Positions 33,618 to 45,856 of a DNA stretch of 64,000 bases are shown piece after piece. Source of the DNA: Lactifluus volemus (lineage: Eukaryota; Basidiomycota; Agaricomycetes; Russulales; Russulaceae); the NCBI GenBank assembly GCA_022376515.1, contig WTXI01000002.1, positions 1,860,001 through 1,924,000 on the forward strand, written 5' to 3'. How positions within the stretch are numbered: position 1 is the first letter of the stretch; each line of letters opens with the position of its first letter. The translations under genes and the position numbers were made by a program. The notes below the pieces were generated by a model, which was not told the origin of the DNA, searched no databases, and saw only the letters and a program-made list of their open reading frames with translations.

Positions 33618-34780
33618 CAGTGTAAGGTCGAGTTGAAGATTGATGTCACACTACGATATTAGTCTCCATTTGACAATTGATAAAAACATTTCGTTTTTTT
33701 TTTTTTTTTCCCACTTGGCTGGTGTGTGCGGACCGATTGAACCGACAGCTTTCCTGTTCTTACAAGTTTCACGGGGCTCGCTTTCACACACGAGGGGTTT
33801 ATTATATAAAGGTCGACGAGATCGAATTTCTCGGGCGCAAACGGATTTGACTAGGTTTCATTGCGCCGACGTGTGGCGCAATGGGTGGTCTCTCCACTCA
33901 CTCGCAGTTTGCGCGGGGCTCCTAAAGGGATGAGATGCTTACTCATTTTTCGGCATGATATGCGCTTCTGGCCAAATGAACTCGCAGTTCTATTAGCTGG
34001 CACATATATAGGTTCTCTTCTCACGGTAAAATTTCACAAGTTGATCATATACATATATGATGGCACGTTGGCACCACCATTGTTATGTTGACCGCCGATA
34101 GGACGATCACACCAGCGGTGCAACTAACAACAGTTCTTGTGCCTTGCGCGCTCCTTGGCACATGTCAGTCCCCTCATTGACATGGGATACTCCGCGCGTG
34201 ATGTTGAATTGGAATTGGAACATGTCGCTTCTGCTACCGTGTCAGGGGTGTGAGATGACACATGCTCCTGCACGATCCCAATTATTACATTTTTCGATCC
34301 CTAACAATATTGCCGATGATTACAGTTGTAGACTGGCTTGAATGGCCAAGAACTGACATTCTCGTAATGACCGTATTATGTTCCCGTCAAAATCTGGCAT
34401 CACTCTGGGTGGCTGGAATAGGGGAGATTTGATTTCGACTCAAGGGCGCAGCACCATCGATTTGAAAAAAAAAAGGGACAGGAAGCCAACATTAATGTAC
34501 GACGCCACACGTATGACTTGAGCCACGAGATCACTTGACTGACTAGGGTTGAAAGAGGATGGGAAATCGGACCAGGCCCTTTGGCCGTAGAAGGAACCCA
34601 GGGTTCCGAAATGGGGCCTGGGGCAGGTACTCTCAAAGACCAGGAGGTGGTCATCAGGGTTGCTTGTTGTCGTGGTGGTGAACAGAGGCAAGGAATCCTA
34701 ACAGGCGTAATGGGACATTCTTTAATGCGCTCGATTGTGTCACAAGGAGATAATATAAGGCCATGGGCGGCATTCTCGTG
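33618..34780. other. Intergenic region upstream of PDX1
   Basis: About 1.16 kb between PDX1 and mL49, both on the minus strand. It holds a T16 run (about 33694-33709), a palindromic TATATAA element near 33801-33808, about 190 bp upstream of the PDX1 start, and AT-rich sequence around 34000-34060. A minus-strand open stretch at 34440-34690 has no recognisable content. No gene is called. Confidence 0.45.
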
Positions 34781-35206
34781 TCAGAAACCGCGGCGAACTA
34801 GCCAGTCCAGGACAACCTGTTTCCGACTAAGGCCGCTAAGGACGAGATGGTTTGATCTAGTGATGCGTGCTTTTATGACAGTTCGTATCGGTGAGGTAGA
34901 GTCGGAAAGGTCGCGAAGCAGATCATCAACTAGGACCTTTTATGATGCCGATGAGGAGGTAACTGATTTTGACAAGCCGAGATCACGAACCTTGATGCTG
35001 CCCTCCACATTGCGAATGGTGATGAGAAATCGCGAGCGACCGTTACGAACGTCTGAATAGACAGGAAGAGAGCCACGGGAATTTCGAGGTACAAAATACG
35101 AAGGGCGGGGAGAACGCGGGGCTGATACTGATGCGGTGGCGAAGAAACGGGGATGGAGGAAAAGGCGAGTTGAGAATGAAAAAGGGGTTAGTGGGAGGAG
35201 TCTCAT
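34781..35206 (-). CDS. Mitochondrial large ribosomal subunit protein mL49 (IMG2 family)
   Basis: A small mitoribosomal protein. The start at 35206 gives MRLLPLTPFSFSTRLFLHPR, an Arg-rich, acid-free presequence followed by FFATASVSAPRSP. The conserved domain runs YFVPRNSRGSLPVYSDVRNG, SRFLITIRNVEGSIK, an intron whose GTGATC donor leaves one base of the next codon, then DDLLRDLSDSTSPIRT, VIKARITRSNHLVLSGLSRK and QVVLDWLVRRGF at the stop (34781-34783). The RGSLPVY motif and the closing W-L-x-x-R-G-F are hallmarks of the IMG2/mL49 family. An upstream in-frame extension exists, but the start used gives the best targeting sequence. Confidence 0.86.
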
Positions 35207-35514
35207 GATGGGATAAAGAAAGGACGTGAATCGGTATCGAAAGATCTGGTAAAATAATAAATTTGAATTAGAGTGGCGTGTGTTTCGTCCCCCTGTGGTG
35301 GGCTCACACAAATCGCTACTGTACTGTATCGGCGCGGCGCGGTAATCTTGTCGCACGACGCAACGCTGTCATCTCCTTCCATCTCAAGATTTCACACCGC
35401 TCCTCCGTTTCCCTACCATCCCTACTATATCATAATATTCCCGATTATGCCGCCCTTCTTATACCCGGCTCCTCTCCATATTGTCTTCGCTTCCCTCCTC
35501 CTCTCCCCCCCAAT
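35207..35514. promoter_or_regulatory. Shared upstream region of mL49 and a divergent unknown gene
   Basis: A 308 bp spacer between divergent starts. It is pyrimidine-rich toward the plus-strand gene, with C-rich runs around 35505. There is no clear TATA box. Confidence 0.4.
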
Positions 35515-36190
35515 ATGATGCACCACCAATCTCTTCCCTTCCCCCTCTTTGGCCAATATCCTCCCTCCTGGCCCGACTCATGGCCCGCTTGTCCATCGTA
35601 TCCATATCCGTCCCCATCCCGCCGGCGGCCACATTCTCTCCTCGAACACTCTTCAGCTAGCTCGTCCACCACATCCAAGTCTCTGCACTCTCACTCTCAT
35701 CGTACCAAGGGACGTTCACTTCGTGCTCAGGTGCCTCCGGCACTTGCTGCGCTTCCTGCGCTTCCCGTCCCGTTCCCAATGCCAGCGCTTGAACGTGAGT
35801 CTCCTTTTTTTGACCATTTCGGTCTTGTCTTCTATTTACGCAGCTTCCTCAGCGCCTTCCATATCCCCCTTGGACCCCGGATCACGTATGTCTACGGCTG
35901 CGCCACTCACACCTGCACCGGAGTTTCTCCATGTGGTGTGCAATGCGCCATTATTGGCACCCAAGCCCCTTCCATATCGACCGCCCGCGTTTCTTGATAG
36001 TTTTGAGCTTCCCGACCCAGATGAGGATCTCTCACACCCACCGTACACTCGAGCGAGCTCAAAGAGAAAGCGTGGAAGAGATGCACAGGACGATGGAGCC
36101 CCTTCCTCTTTTGTTTCTAAGCGACGTGCGACTGAGACGGTGTTCCGCGGGCTGAACGGTCTCAGGTCGCAGCGCCGGTTCACCAAGTGA
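35515..36190 (+). CDS. Unknown Ser/Pro-rich protein
   Basis: Two exons. From ATG 35515, exon 1 reads MMHHQSLPFPLFGQYPPSWP and then His/Ser/Pro-rich sequence to PFPMPALE. A GT...CAG intron (about 35799-35843) joins to SSAPSISPLDPGSRMS. The second exon has LTPAPEFLHVVCNAPLLAPK, a DSFELPDPDEDLSHPPYT segment and a basic, possibly nuclear localisation, cluster SKRKRGRD before ETVFRGLNGLRSQRRFTK at the end. No family is recognised. Continuous frame across both exons and a sensible intron support a real gene. The basic cluster suggests a nuclear protein; this is inference. Confidence 0.55.
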
Positions 36191-37199
36191 CTTGGCTTGC
36201 GTACGGCGAATCCCTTACGTTGTAACACATTGCCCTAATACCCAATTCAATTTCTTTCATCTCATCGTAAGTAGTCCGGCTATTACCCACTCTCGTGCGA
36301 ATACTGATATTCCGCCGGTTTTAGATAACACATCATTGCGCATACATACATACATACATAAATCGACAAATGCATCCATGAAAACTGTTTATTAATAGAA
36401 TCCTAATGACACGCTTCTTCTCACCGCGGTCGTTTTGCTGGCTACCCTGCCTCGCCTGCCCCCCCCCCCCACCTTGGATGATCCGCCTTGCGTTGAGCGC
36501 TTTTCGAGCTCGTTCCCATGCTTGATTGATCCCTGTTAACTTTGTTTTCTCCGCCACTCACGAAGCGCTTTCAAAGTTATTTTGATGGGCATTCTGTTCC
36601 CGGTTGTCCCCGTCTGATGCGGAACGCCACAGCAAGTCCAAACGTTTGCATTTTCGTACTGGGTAGCGAAAAATATCCGACACCATCGCCTCCTGGTGTG
36701 AACGGACGTGGCTAACACCATGGTTTCACATGGGCGCCTGATTGATCTCGGGCTTCAACCCTGTCGGCTAAAGGACCTTGTGATCAGGGACCTGAACCAA
36801 TATAGCTACACGCAACAAAAGCGCCATGAAAGTTGCCTTACAGATAAGTACAATATGAATGCATGTTACATACAGTATGCATGTGTCCCCTTCGACGTGG
36901 CTGTCTTCTAGAAGCACGTGTGGGACAAGGTGATACACGAAGTGGTCAACCGATTTTTTTAAGCTGCCTCCGCCTCCTCGGTCCCAGTTTGAACCGAGAC
37001 AGGGGTCGTTAGCACTTGATCGGAGACTCACGTGACTACACCCGATGCGATGCTATGCCGACTCGGACTCGGATGTGTCTTTTTTACATAAAACTCGTAC
37101 TGTACAGCAAATCGTTTACCACCCTTCGTCACGGAGGGCACTGCGGATCGTGCCTGTGACCCTTGACGACCTCGCCTTCCTCCTTCCTGTGTGCACGTG
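36191..37199. other. Gene-poor stretch with simple repeats
   Basis: About 1 kb. It contains a (CATA)n run at about 36341-36361 and a C10 run at about 36461-36470. A minus-strand open frame from an ATG at 36721 (61 codons; includes NRMPIKITLKALREWRRKQS) is not recognised and I do not call it a gene. Confidence 0.45.
36341..36361 (+). repeat. (CATA)n microsatellite
   Basis: About five tandem CATA units in the 3' flank of the unknown Ser/Pro-rich gene. Confidence 0.85.
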
Positions 37200-38440
37200 A
37201 CGCATTCGCGTACATCGCCCAGTCAGGAGCCAGTCCTGCCTACTTGGCGAACGTTTTTGTGGGTGGAAGTGACCGCGGTCCCGACGACCGCCTTTGAGGC
37301 GGCGGGCGTGTCTCACCTGTGTATGGTGTGTCTTACATTCCTATCTCTGTCCAATGCCGTGCTAGATGCACTGCCACCATGGTTTGGCGAGGCGAACGAG
37401 GGCGCACACACGATCGTTGTTGATGGTAACTCGGTGCACACTCTCGTTTGATAGCCGTGCGTGCGCAGCACCACGCACCTGCGTCGTCGGCGCACCAATA
37501 GATATATGTAGGCTCCGCCAACGCAAGCCGATTGATGTGCCAACCAGGTACGTGTTCTCTCTCTCTCTCTTTCCCCTCATCTTATCTGAGGATATGCATT
37601 CGTTATATGGTCTTCGGGAGATCAGGCACTAAACGTTGCAGGCTACTGTCGAACAGGCAGTCTGACTCTCCATCCGCCTCCAATATTCACGAGTTTAGTG
37701 CCTGATGGCTCAATAAATTATATCCAGCTACCATTCTTGCCGTATGACACCGTGCGCGAGAAGGCTCATATTGACATCCGCGAATCAAGGCTTGGCGACT
37801 AGTGCGGCACGCGTTAGCTGCAGGTCTGCACGATGACGATGGGCCCGTACAGTTCGCTTTTTGGTTATCTCCCTCGCGGCTCGGGTATCGATCGTACCTT
37901 GGGGTGTAGTGATCTTGTTCTCATTGATTTGGACGGTTCTCTGCATGGGGGTTACGTGAACGACGTGACGAGGGTGCGTACGGCTCTTTTTTTTTTTCCT
38001 TTATCCCGACGTCAGATCTATTGTGCCTTCTCACCACCGACTTTTGACGCATCGCCATCACTAGACTATAGAGGGTGTATGGGTTAACAGGGCTTCTGTT
38101 GTATCTGGGCAAATTGAAGGACCCTGTGGAACCTAGTCCATGAGGCTTAGGCGTTGGCCACGATTGTCACACATATTTTGCTGTCGTCTCGGTCAGGGTC
38201 TACTTTTTCACTTGGTCTGCCCCGGAAGGATGACTTGATCACCTCCCCCTGCCTTTCTTCCGTCTTCTACTTGCTATGGGCCTGGAGGCCACGAATTGCC
38301 GTATCTGCGAGGCCGCTCCGACAAGAGCATTGAAATCACACAGAAATTCTCCAGGTTGGTATACGTGTCGAAGATTGCACGTACGTGGATGAGGATTTTA
38401 GAGCAGTCTATCTTACGGCAAGAGTTGGAAATTCACCACA
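37200..38440 (+). pseudogene. Xaa-Pro aminopeptidase (peptidase M24) pseudogene
   Basis: Blocks of an M24 metallopeptidase occur in the right order but in different frames. The N-terminal creatinase-like domain is seen as DAFAYIAQSGASPAYLANV (37200), EGAHTIVVDGNSVHTLV (37400) and RLRQRKPID (37510). The catalytic domain follows: VREKAHIDIRESRL, LAAGLHDDDGPVQFAF, PRGSGIDRTL, then DLVLIDLDGSLHG and YVNDVTR (37910-37972), which keep the two metal-binding Asp positions. Next are WNLVHEA with a TAG in place of the next codon (38143), RLGQG where the family has HRLGHG, GHELPYLRGRSDKSIEITQK (38290) and VEDCTYVDEDFRAVYLTARV (about 38375). Sequence between the HEA and RLGQG blocks is too short, so material is missing. 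The multiple shifts, the in-frame stop, the deletion and the loss of a key His make a pseudogene likelier than mere sequencing error. Confidence 0.8.
37559..37572 (+). repeat. (CT)n tract
   Basis: A TCTCTCTCTCTC run inside what would be an intron of the decayed M24 peptidase. Confidence 0.7.
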
Positions 38441-39230
38441 AACCATGACTCATAGGAAACGAAATCATTGTCTGGCATTAAATGTTTGCATGTTTCACCT
38501 GATGACCTGGCGATTCTTTTGTGTTTCTGCGGCCCAACACGGCTCCGCGCTGATACATGAAGCTGAAGCGCAGGGGGGCAGCAAAAACAATTTACCGCGG
38601 AGCGCTGTTTAGATACTAAGCAAGATCTACATATGTGACCTAATCACGATGGCCCGGATAAGAATCTATCGTCATTCAATCATGCAAAGAGCCAAGTTCG
38701 CCCGTCGGCCAAATCCTATTTCTGCTTTCTGCAGATAGGCTCCGGACAAACTTGAAGGCGTGTTCAACATATATCATGACAACAACTTTTGCTTGACTTG
38801 AAATGGTCAATCCGTCTCCCCAACGGTTCTGTGCGTTCTTCTTGACCAATATCACGCAGAGCCTGAAAATATATGTCAGCATCCACAAGGGAATCGAGCG
38901 CAGTGCCTCCACCCTTTGTTACTTGTTCATAATCAAAGAGCCAAGTTGGGGCACCATATTGACCAGTGACAGCTATCAGACCAAGCACTTGCTCTACGCA
39001 CAGTTGTCACAACGTACGTTGTACTGTAAAAGCTGTTGAAAAGAGTAAAGTCTAAGGTGGCAGTGACGTGCCATCTCACGTGATCGTGTGAGAAGAAAGG
39101 GCTGGCCCTTGCCTTGCCTTGTAATTGGCTGGCACTTTGCTCTGCCCCCGCTTTGCATTGTCCCCGTCCCGCCTTGCACTTGCCTCACCTTACCTCTTAC
39201 CTTTCGCTACCCTACGTTACACTTACTCTC
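38441..39230. other. Intergenic, nothing recognised
   Basis: About 790 bp between the pseudogene and the next gene. A minus-strand frame at 38764-38988 (with PTWLFDYEQVTKGGG) has no recognisable family. The last 130 bp is rich in CCTTGC/ACC pyrimidine repeats before the start codon at 39231. Confidence 0.4.
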
Positions 39231-40124
39231 ATGCCGTCAAACACGGATAATATCACTCTCGTCGCCCCTCGTCCTGTCAGGCTATCCAACTTTTCAATTC
39301 ATATCCCCTCTCCACACCGTCAACACACCTTTCGAATCACATCCACCCCCGCCGATCCAGACAGATTGTTCTCAGCTGATCCCCCCTTAGATGATGATCC
39401 CCTCATTCACCTGGACTCCGAATCAATATCCCCAAAGGCGTCCCCTCGTGCATCTCCTAGGTATGTATTATATACAGAATATGGATATATCCCGTCCCAC
39501 TCCTTCCCATTCCGGCTCCCCCATTTTTTACCTTGCTAATCTACCTTCTTATCAGGTCAAGCTTGCCGTCAGAAGCGCTTGAAGAATTTCTTTCTATTCT
39601 CAGGCCGTCTCTTTTCCCACCACGCTCCCCCATTCTTCGTCCTCTCAGATACCCCGTCTCCTCACTCCACGATCGCACCCTTTCCTTCTCAAAGCCCCTA
39701 GGTGGAATTGACAACCTCTCTGTTCTATCCCGGGAAGATTCTCGCACTCCTGTGAAACAGTTAGGTGCTCCCCTCGGCTCTCGTGCTCCTCCACAGCACG
39801 AGAACGAAGAAAATGACGTGAGATCAGAAACACCTCCAAGGTTTTTTGGCTCGGGTCCACTAGGTACGCCTTTTGTGCCCCTACCCGTTTTCTATCAGAT
39901 CTTTTCATCCCTAGCGCTCATGACCTGTATCGCTGACACATATGTTTGTCGACGTGTCAATAGCTTCCCCCATCTCTCGCATACACACACGCAACCCCTT
40001 CCAACGTCACGCTTCCTATGAAACATCCATCGTGTCCACCTCGTATATCCCGCAGGATCGGGCTCTCTCTCCGGCCTCAGTTGCTCTACCTTCCCCTACG
40101 CCGAGCGAGCTCGAGTCAATCTAA
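39231..40124 (+). CDS. Unknown Ser/Pro-rich protein
   Basis: Three exons with good boundaries: 39231-39460, 39556-39863 and 39964-40124. The start gives MPSNTDNITLVAPRPVRLSN, followed by FSIHIPSPHRQHTFRITSTP and acidic PLDDDPLIHLDSES. Exon 2 begins SSLPSEALEEFLSILRPSLF and continues with a Pro/Arg-rich segment. Exon 3 encodes ASPISRIHTRNPFQRHASYE and ends SVALPSPTPSELESI. The frame is continuous across both splice junctions (CCT AG|G TCA and CTA G|CT). The protein lacks a known domain and looks largely disordered, with several potential SP/TP phosphorylation sites. Confidence 0.6.
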
Positions 40125-41553
40125 CTTGATCTATCACCTCAAGCCCACGTTACGTGTCCCCAAGTATATGACCCGTTAAATCTTGGCTTTGCCTTTCTTT
40201 AACATTTCGCGATGCTCTGATTCACCTATGGACTAGCAGATCATCCGCACGCTTTACTGTACATCTCGACTACTCTCAGACGTGCGCCCCTGGGTGTTTA
40301 TCCTCACTGTAACTCTCTATATTATGACCTTGATCTACCAGGTCCACCCTCCTCGGTTTCGTCGTTTAATTCTACAACATATCCCACCACTACTTATTTT
40401 ACATGATATTGGGATTATTCTCCAAAGTTTTCCTATATGATGTCTGTATTTATCCGGATAAAATGCCAGAAGCTGTGTCGTGTCGAATGAAAATGATGAC
40501 GTGTACCTTTTGAGCCCTAGTCACGTTGACCCTCCCATGGCTGTGCTGGCAGGCCCTTGGGTCCCGCGATAGAGTAAAGATTGGAAGTTGGCTTTGGCCA
40601 TTACTGAAGAATGGGCAGGCCGTACGTGGCAGATGCGATGATTTATTCCGCTCACAGCGAGTGCTTGCCCGGTCCTGGCACGCTTCGGTACCGAGCAGCG
40701 TCCAACGAATCTCCGTCTGGGTGACGAAGCTAGCGACAAATGGTTTGCAAGACTTGCCGCGCCCGCGTGAACGTTGCCCAAATCTCGCTCTCTGCTATTC
40801 GTGGTTGGTCAGGCCAGTCAGGACTCAGGACCCAATCCATCCCCCTGTTCGGGCCAAGAAAAAAAAACAAATTACAACATGATAGCCTCATTACTAAATC
40901 TGTCATTTTTTCATTTATGTTTTTTGGGGGGGTGAGGGACATAGCCGGACATCGGTTCTCCGTAAAACATTGAATGTCATTTCTGCAAGGTCCAATAGAA
41001 TGATACAGGGGGCGCGTGTCTATGCTGTTCCCCACTGGCTGGTATTTGACAGTGAAAATGATCTGGTGTCATCCAGAACTGAGTTGCTACCTGGCTCGTT
41101 TGTCATCTTCATCGTTAAATTGAGCTAGTCAGTACTCCCTGATCATTGAGGTTATCCCCTTTGTTCTCCAACGTTCCTGAAATCGATGTCGAGATGCTCC
41201 TGCGGATGTTGCAAATCCCCCAACCATGCTAGTACCTTGAGATTGATGTATCGTGCGGCCGTCGTGCCTACTACCCCCAAAGGGCTCATTTTCTTTCTTC
41301 CTGATTCCCATGGGTACCTTTTTGTCAGGGGCATCTACTAGAATATCACAACAATGGCGGACAAATGTCCTATTCCAGGTTCAGAATAATGGCGTTCCTA
41401 TGCACCATAGATAGGTATGTACTCTATGGACACGAATATGGAAAAGGTTTGTTGGTGATGGGCTTTAACATCCTCCCAACATGTAGGTATAAAAAAGTAC
41501 CGAGTCCCATCCGAACATTACGGGGTGGAAATGTGACAAACTTCAACCGAGCT
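40125..41553. other. Long intergenic region, possible decayed sequence
   Basis: About 1.4 kb without a supportable gene. An A9 run (about 40859-40867) and a G8 run (about 40925-40932) are present. Around 41170-41330 the plus strand shows short open segments such as PEIDVEMLLRMLQIPQP interrupted by stops, which may be a decayed gene, but I cannot name it. Confidence 0.4.
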
Positions 41554-44480
41554 TTATAAATTTGCAGATCCAGACCGAGCTGGTGGGGGATCAGGAAGGT
41601 CGTAGAGTGCGTCGAGCACTGCCTTGTACTTGCTGTACGCGTCCCGTCTACCCCCAGGCGGTGAGAACAAGCCTTTACGTTGGCCTCGAGCATTCTACGA
41701 GAGAGGATCTAGCTCACCTTCGCAGTTTCAGCGTCGGCGTTAATGTGTTGTCATCGATGCTGAAAGGCTCAAGGTTCAGATGTATGCGTCTCAGCTGCTC
41801 GAACCTAGCGCACTGTTATCAAAACCAGTTGAATCTATTACGGAATATTACCCACCCTTTGAGGCTCTTTGCGGCTTTCTTATTTAGCTCCTCGAGCAAG
41901 CCATTCACAATTCGTGAGTCGTTACACAACTCCTTCAGCATTTGCGTGTCCTCTGCATCGACCCTACGTTCGAGGACGCGCGAAGCAAACGCAGCAATCT
42001 GTGCGGGTTCGGGTACAACCACACCAATAAGGTATGGCTTCAAGCCGTTCCCGTAAACGAAAACTTGCATGACGATCGGGATGCGGGAGTATACGCCCTC
42101 GATCTTCTCCAAGGCAACATACTCGCCCTGTGCAAGTTTCATGATATTCTATCCACGAGCTGAGTAGCGTGCGTGACTGATAGGTGTACACCACACACCT
42201 TCACCCGATCGATAATCCTGAAACGCCCGCAATGGTCAATCTCGCCAATGTCCCCGGTGTGAATCCAACCATCGGTATCTATGGCCTCTTTTGTATTTTG
42301 CTCGTCTACCTCTTCTCGTCAGCGGAGCTCAAATAGTGTAGGGGGTAAGGTAAACCTTTGTAATATTGGGTGAAAACAGGCCCACCCCGGCAGCATATCT
42401 CTCCTCGAGGGAACGGTTTATCCTCTGCTGTGTAATTCATAGCGGGAACGTCGATTAACTTCATTTCTACAGCAGGCTGGGGAGGGCCGACGGTTCCGCC
42501 AGCGGTTGGATCCCCAGTAATACATCTTGTGCAGATGGCACTGTTCTCAGTCATGCCATAGCTACGAATGAAATAAGTCATATGCGATAACTCAAGGATG
42601 CCGTCTTACCCTGGAAAAGGTCAGTCAGGGTACGTATGAATCATAGGGAGCTCACCTTCAGTTACTTCGCAGCCAAGAGCGATCTTGAGAAAGTCGAGTA
42701 CATCGGCACTAATTGGAGCCGAACCAGAGACGACAACCTTCAAGTTGCCTCCCAGGACAGCTTGTACCTACCCGAGACGTTAAAACAGAACCTTACGAGT
42801 GTTCAACACTGCCGTACCTTCCTGAACACCAATCTGTCCCAGAAAGGATGTGTGACAGCCCCCGTTGAGCGCAAATTAGCGAGTTTTGTCCGCACAGCCT
42901 GTCGAAATATCGCGCCCTTCAGGCCAGGGACGTTTCCTGCAGCCATCGCAGCATGGTATATACGATTCAAAACCCGGGGCACAGATGGAAAGAAATTTGG
43001 CTTGAGGATTTGCGCGTCCTCAAGTAGCCGAAGGGGATCACCACTGAAAAACCTATGGCACCCCCAAGAGCGATGACAGCCAGCTGGTTACCTCGCTGCG
43101 ACCGCTTTCTTTAGGAAGTGATCGAAAGAGAGCCAGCAACAAACCTCGTATATGTGCGCCAGGGGAAGGTAGGACAACAATTGACTCGCTCCTCCGGGCC
43201 AAAGGCGTATCCGTAGAGATTTGACTGAACAGCCATAGCCAAGTTACCATGGGTCAGCAAGACGCCTAGAGATGTTAGGTAAGTGTAACGCGCGATGCGA
43301 TATTGTTGTATTGTCACCTTTCGGTACACTGTGGTTCCCTGCTCATCCAATTCATGTCAGTTCACCGAAGCATAACATTGACATTACTGAACCTTACAGA
43401 AGTGTAACAAATGCTGGCAAGATCACCTGACGAGGGGTGAATCATATCGCGGCGGTGTTTCTTTCCAAATTCCTCTACTGAAAGGCGCGTATGACCACGA
43501 GGCAAGCGTTCGGAGTAACGTCGAACTTACACTCCCTTAGTGATTGAAGTTTGACACCCTGACTGTGGGACCACAATTCTGCGAGCTGTTTGGCTTCGGG
43601 ATCTAATTCGTCAATGACCACAATAAGCTTTAAATGAGGGTGACGCGGAGCGGCCTTGAGCAGCGTAGCTAGGTGATAAGAAGTAGTGAAGACAAGAGTT
43701 AAATGGGCATGGTCGATGCTGAACAGACATTAGATCATGTGCACGTCCGCTAGTGCTTCAAAGACCTTACATATACCCTGAGAAACATCAAGATTAGTTC
43801 CAAGGGTTACCGCTCGTCGTGAACCAACGTACCGACAGCTTCATTACCAAGAGTGTCATAGAGGCTGACCCCAACTTTTCCATAGGCGTTTAAGGCCAGC
43901 TCAATTATGACCCACTCTAAGATAAGAAAGAGTACGGTAAGTGACAGACTGAATTACCCAGCAAGTGAGACATCCACCTGGTCTGTTTGGGCTCCAAAGG
44001 CCGACTGTGTGATATTCACCACCACCTACTGTCCCATTCTCGAAGAGGGTATGGAGAGCGCTTCCAAGGTTGCGCCTCCTCTCATCTACTTCCGCGTATG
44101 TCTGCCAGACGTAATGATCTGCGTATTTCAGAGGAGTCTTTGAGACTAGCGGACGGTGTCCCAAGAATGTGCGATCTTTGGAAAGCGCGTAACCGGCGTC
44201 GAAGACGTCAGGAAGAGCAGTAAAGGAGCCGGGGGTGTTCAGATCGACGTAACCAAAGTACGCTACGATTAAAAGATGTGGGATTGTGAGTTTGAGCAGG
44301 AAAGGAGAATGTCGCACCATTCCGGTAGTGAGCTGGTTCAGACGGATTTTAGTTCGGCTAGGTGACTAGTAAAAGTTAGGACAAACCTGTTTGACCCGGT
44401 CGCTTAGTCCCGGGTACTTCGAGGGATTGTTTCTTTAGGTCGTAGTTTCCCGGCAAAGGGATTGCCCTGTGTACCGCCAT
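41554..44480 (-). CDS. Long-chain fatty acid-CoA ligase, frame breaks
   Basis: An ATP-dependent acyl-CoA synthetase of the ANL superfamily that activates fatty acids for beta-oxidation or lipid synthesis. The start at 44480 gives [20 protein letters not shown] and [15 protein letters not shown] after one intron. Then come [63 protein letters not shown] plus [15 protein letters not shown] (the P-loop), [35 protein letters not shown] and the [40 protein letters not shown] motifs. The C-terminus [18 protein letters not shown] ends in ANL, a variant type-1 peroxisomal signal (human catalase ends the same way). One-base breaks occur near 43195 (before SQLLSY) and 43331 (within GTTG|VPKG). Both are in very conserved motifs and look like sequence errors. 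Confidence 0.9.
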
Positions 44481-44778
44481 GGGTGGTGTGGCTGAGACGA
44501 GAGAAAGGGAGGGTAATTTTCACAACGGCGAGAGCTTTTGTCACCGGCTAATAATTGCCTTTATCACGTGCTAATATAGAAAGCCGGGGTAAGCGACCGC
44601 CGGTGATGGTCCGGTGAGTCGGGTCGATGATGATGTGGTGCTCTCTCTGTACACGTACGCACGTAATCTCACCATGACAATTCATTTTATCGTAAACACG
44701 GCCCGAACGAGAGCATATCTGTACAGACAGGAATACATTTACGGCTCCTCCGCCCATACGTATATTGTCTGCGCTGCA

Positions 44779-45856
44779 CTAGGGTGCATTTAATACAATC
44801 TACCGCCAACACTCGTTTAGAACCGTCCCATTGAGTGAATCAAAGAAAACCCACCTTCATGAATTCTTCGTAATTTATCGAAATCCATCCGTCACGGTCA
44901 GAATCCAACCTTCATCTCAAGCTCGAAACACTTTGGATCTGGGAGACACTGAGCTGACATACCGTTGAAATGATTCGGTCAAGGTCTTCACCGCCACGCA
45001 AGCCCTGACAAATCGATCGAATGTGATGCCTGGTGGAGGTCCATATCCCGTGGTTGGGGCCGAAGCTTTGCGAGCGAGGACATCGTCAGCTTGTTCAACA
45101 AGCACATGATTCTATGGAGCTAACCGTATTTCCGCTCAATGAGTGTCAGGAGGATCGGCGACAGGTTGTATCCGAAACTCCGCATAGCCTCAGACAACTC
45201 ACGTCCATCGATGGAACCCGATCGATCCCTGTCAAAGTGCCGGAAGACACCTTGCCAGTCGCTGATGTATTTCCAGAGTCCTGCAAATTCTGTTGTCGTT
45301 GAGGCAGAGGGTATCACTTTGGAGCCAAAAACCACCCACCCGCAAAGCCTATGGTTCCATTTCTGTCGGTATCCTGACACATACAATTAGTCCTAGAGGT
45401 GTTAATCATGGTTGGTCTGGCTCACGAATATATTCATCAGCATCTTCACGGTATCCAAGTCGAATCCTATGGCGTGGATGAGTTCATGGGTACTAAAGTG
45501 TATCACATAGACATAAACGCTGATAGCGCTTCAAGAAAGAGAGAAAATCTCGATCTTAGTTAACTCGATTCTAAACACTCACTAGACCAGTTTCCTATGT
45601 CGTATAGAAATCAGTCAGGTCCACACTCGGGGAGAATACGAGAAAAGGACGAACCATTTACCAATGCAGCTTGAAGCTCGGAAACACTGATCGAGCCAGA
45701 CCTATCTGAATCGACGGCAGTGAACCATTGCCACAGCTGCGGATCTGCACCAGCAGGAGGGCCGGGGGAATAACCATAACCAGTTTGATGGCCACGATGA
45801 GATGAGTGGCTATGGGAGTGGTGAAGGCTACCACCGTAGGGAGGATTGTTGTACAT
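44779..45856 (-). CDS. Penta-EF-hand calcium-binding protein (peflin/ALG-2 type)
   Basis: A Ca2+-responsive adaptor of the PEF family. The N-terminus from 45856 is a short Gly/Tyr/Pro/His-rich tail (MYNNPPYGGSLHHSHSHSSH and GYGYSPGPPAG), typical of PEF proteins. EF-hand loops are DSDRSGSISVSEL (EF1), DTDRNGTIGF (EF3), DRDRSGSIDGREL (EF4 position) and DSDRDGWISI near the end; other hands are degenerate. The hinge ADPQLWQWFTAVD and LWKYISDWQGVFRHF are family features. The final exon gives KIVLNAP and the stop at 44779-44781, matching the usual PEF ending. Seven or so introns. In yeast the relative Pef1 acts in bud formation and cation-dependent growth; in animals ALG-2 acts at ER exit sites and ESCRT. 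Confidence 0.85.

Noticed and set aside
40526..41035. Overlapping open frames on both strands of about 100 codons
   Set aside because: Composition looks non-coding, with no conserved blocks and no sensible introns.
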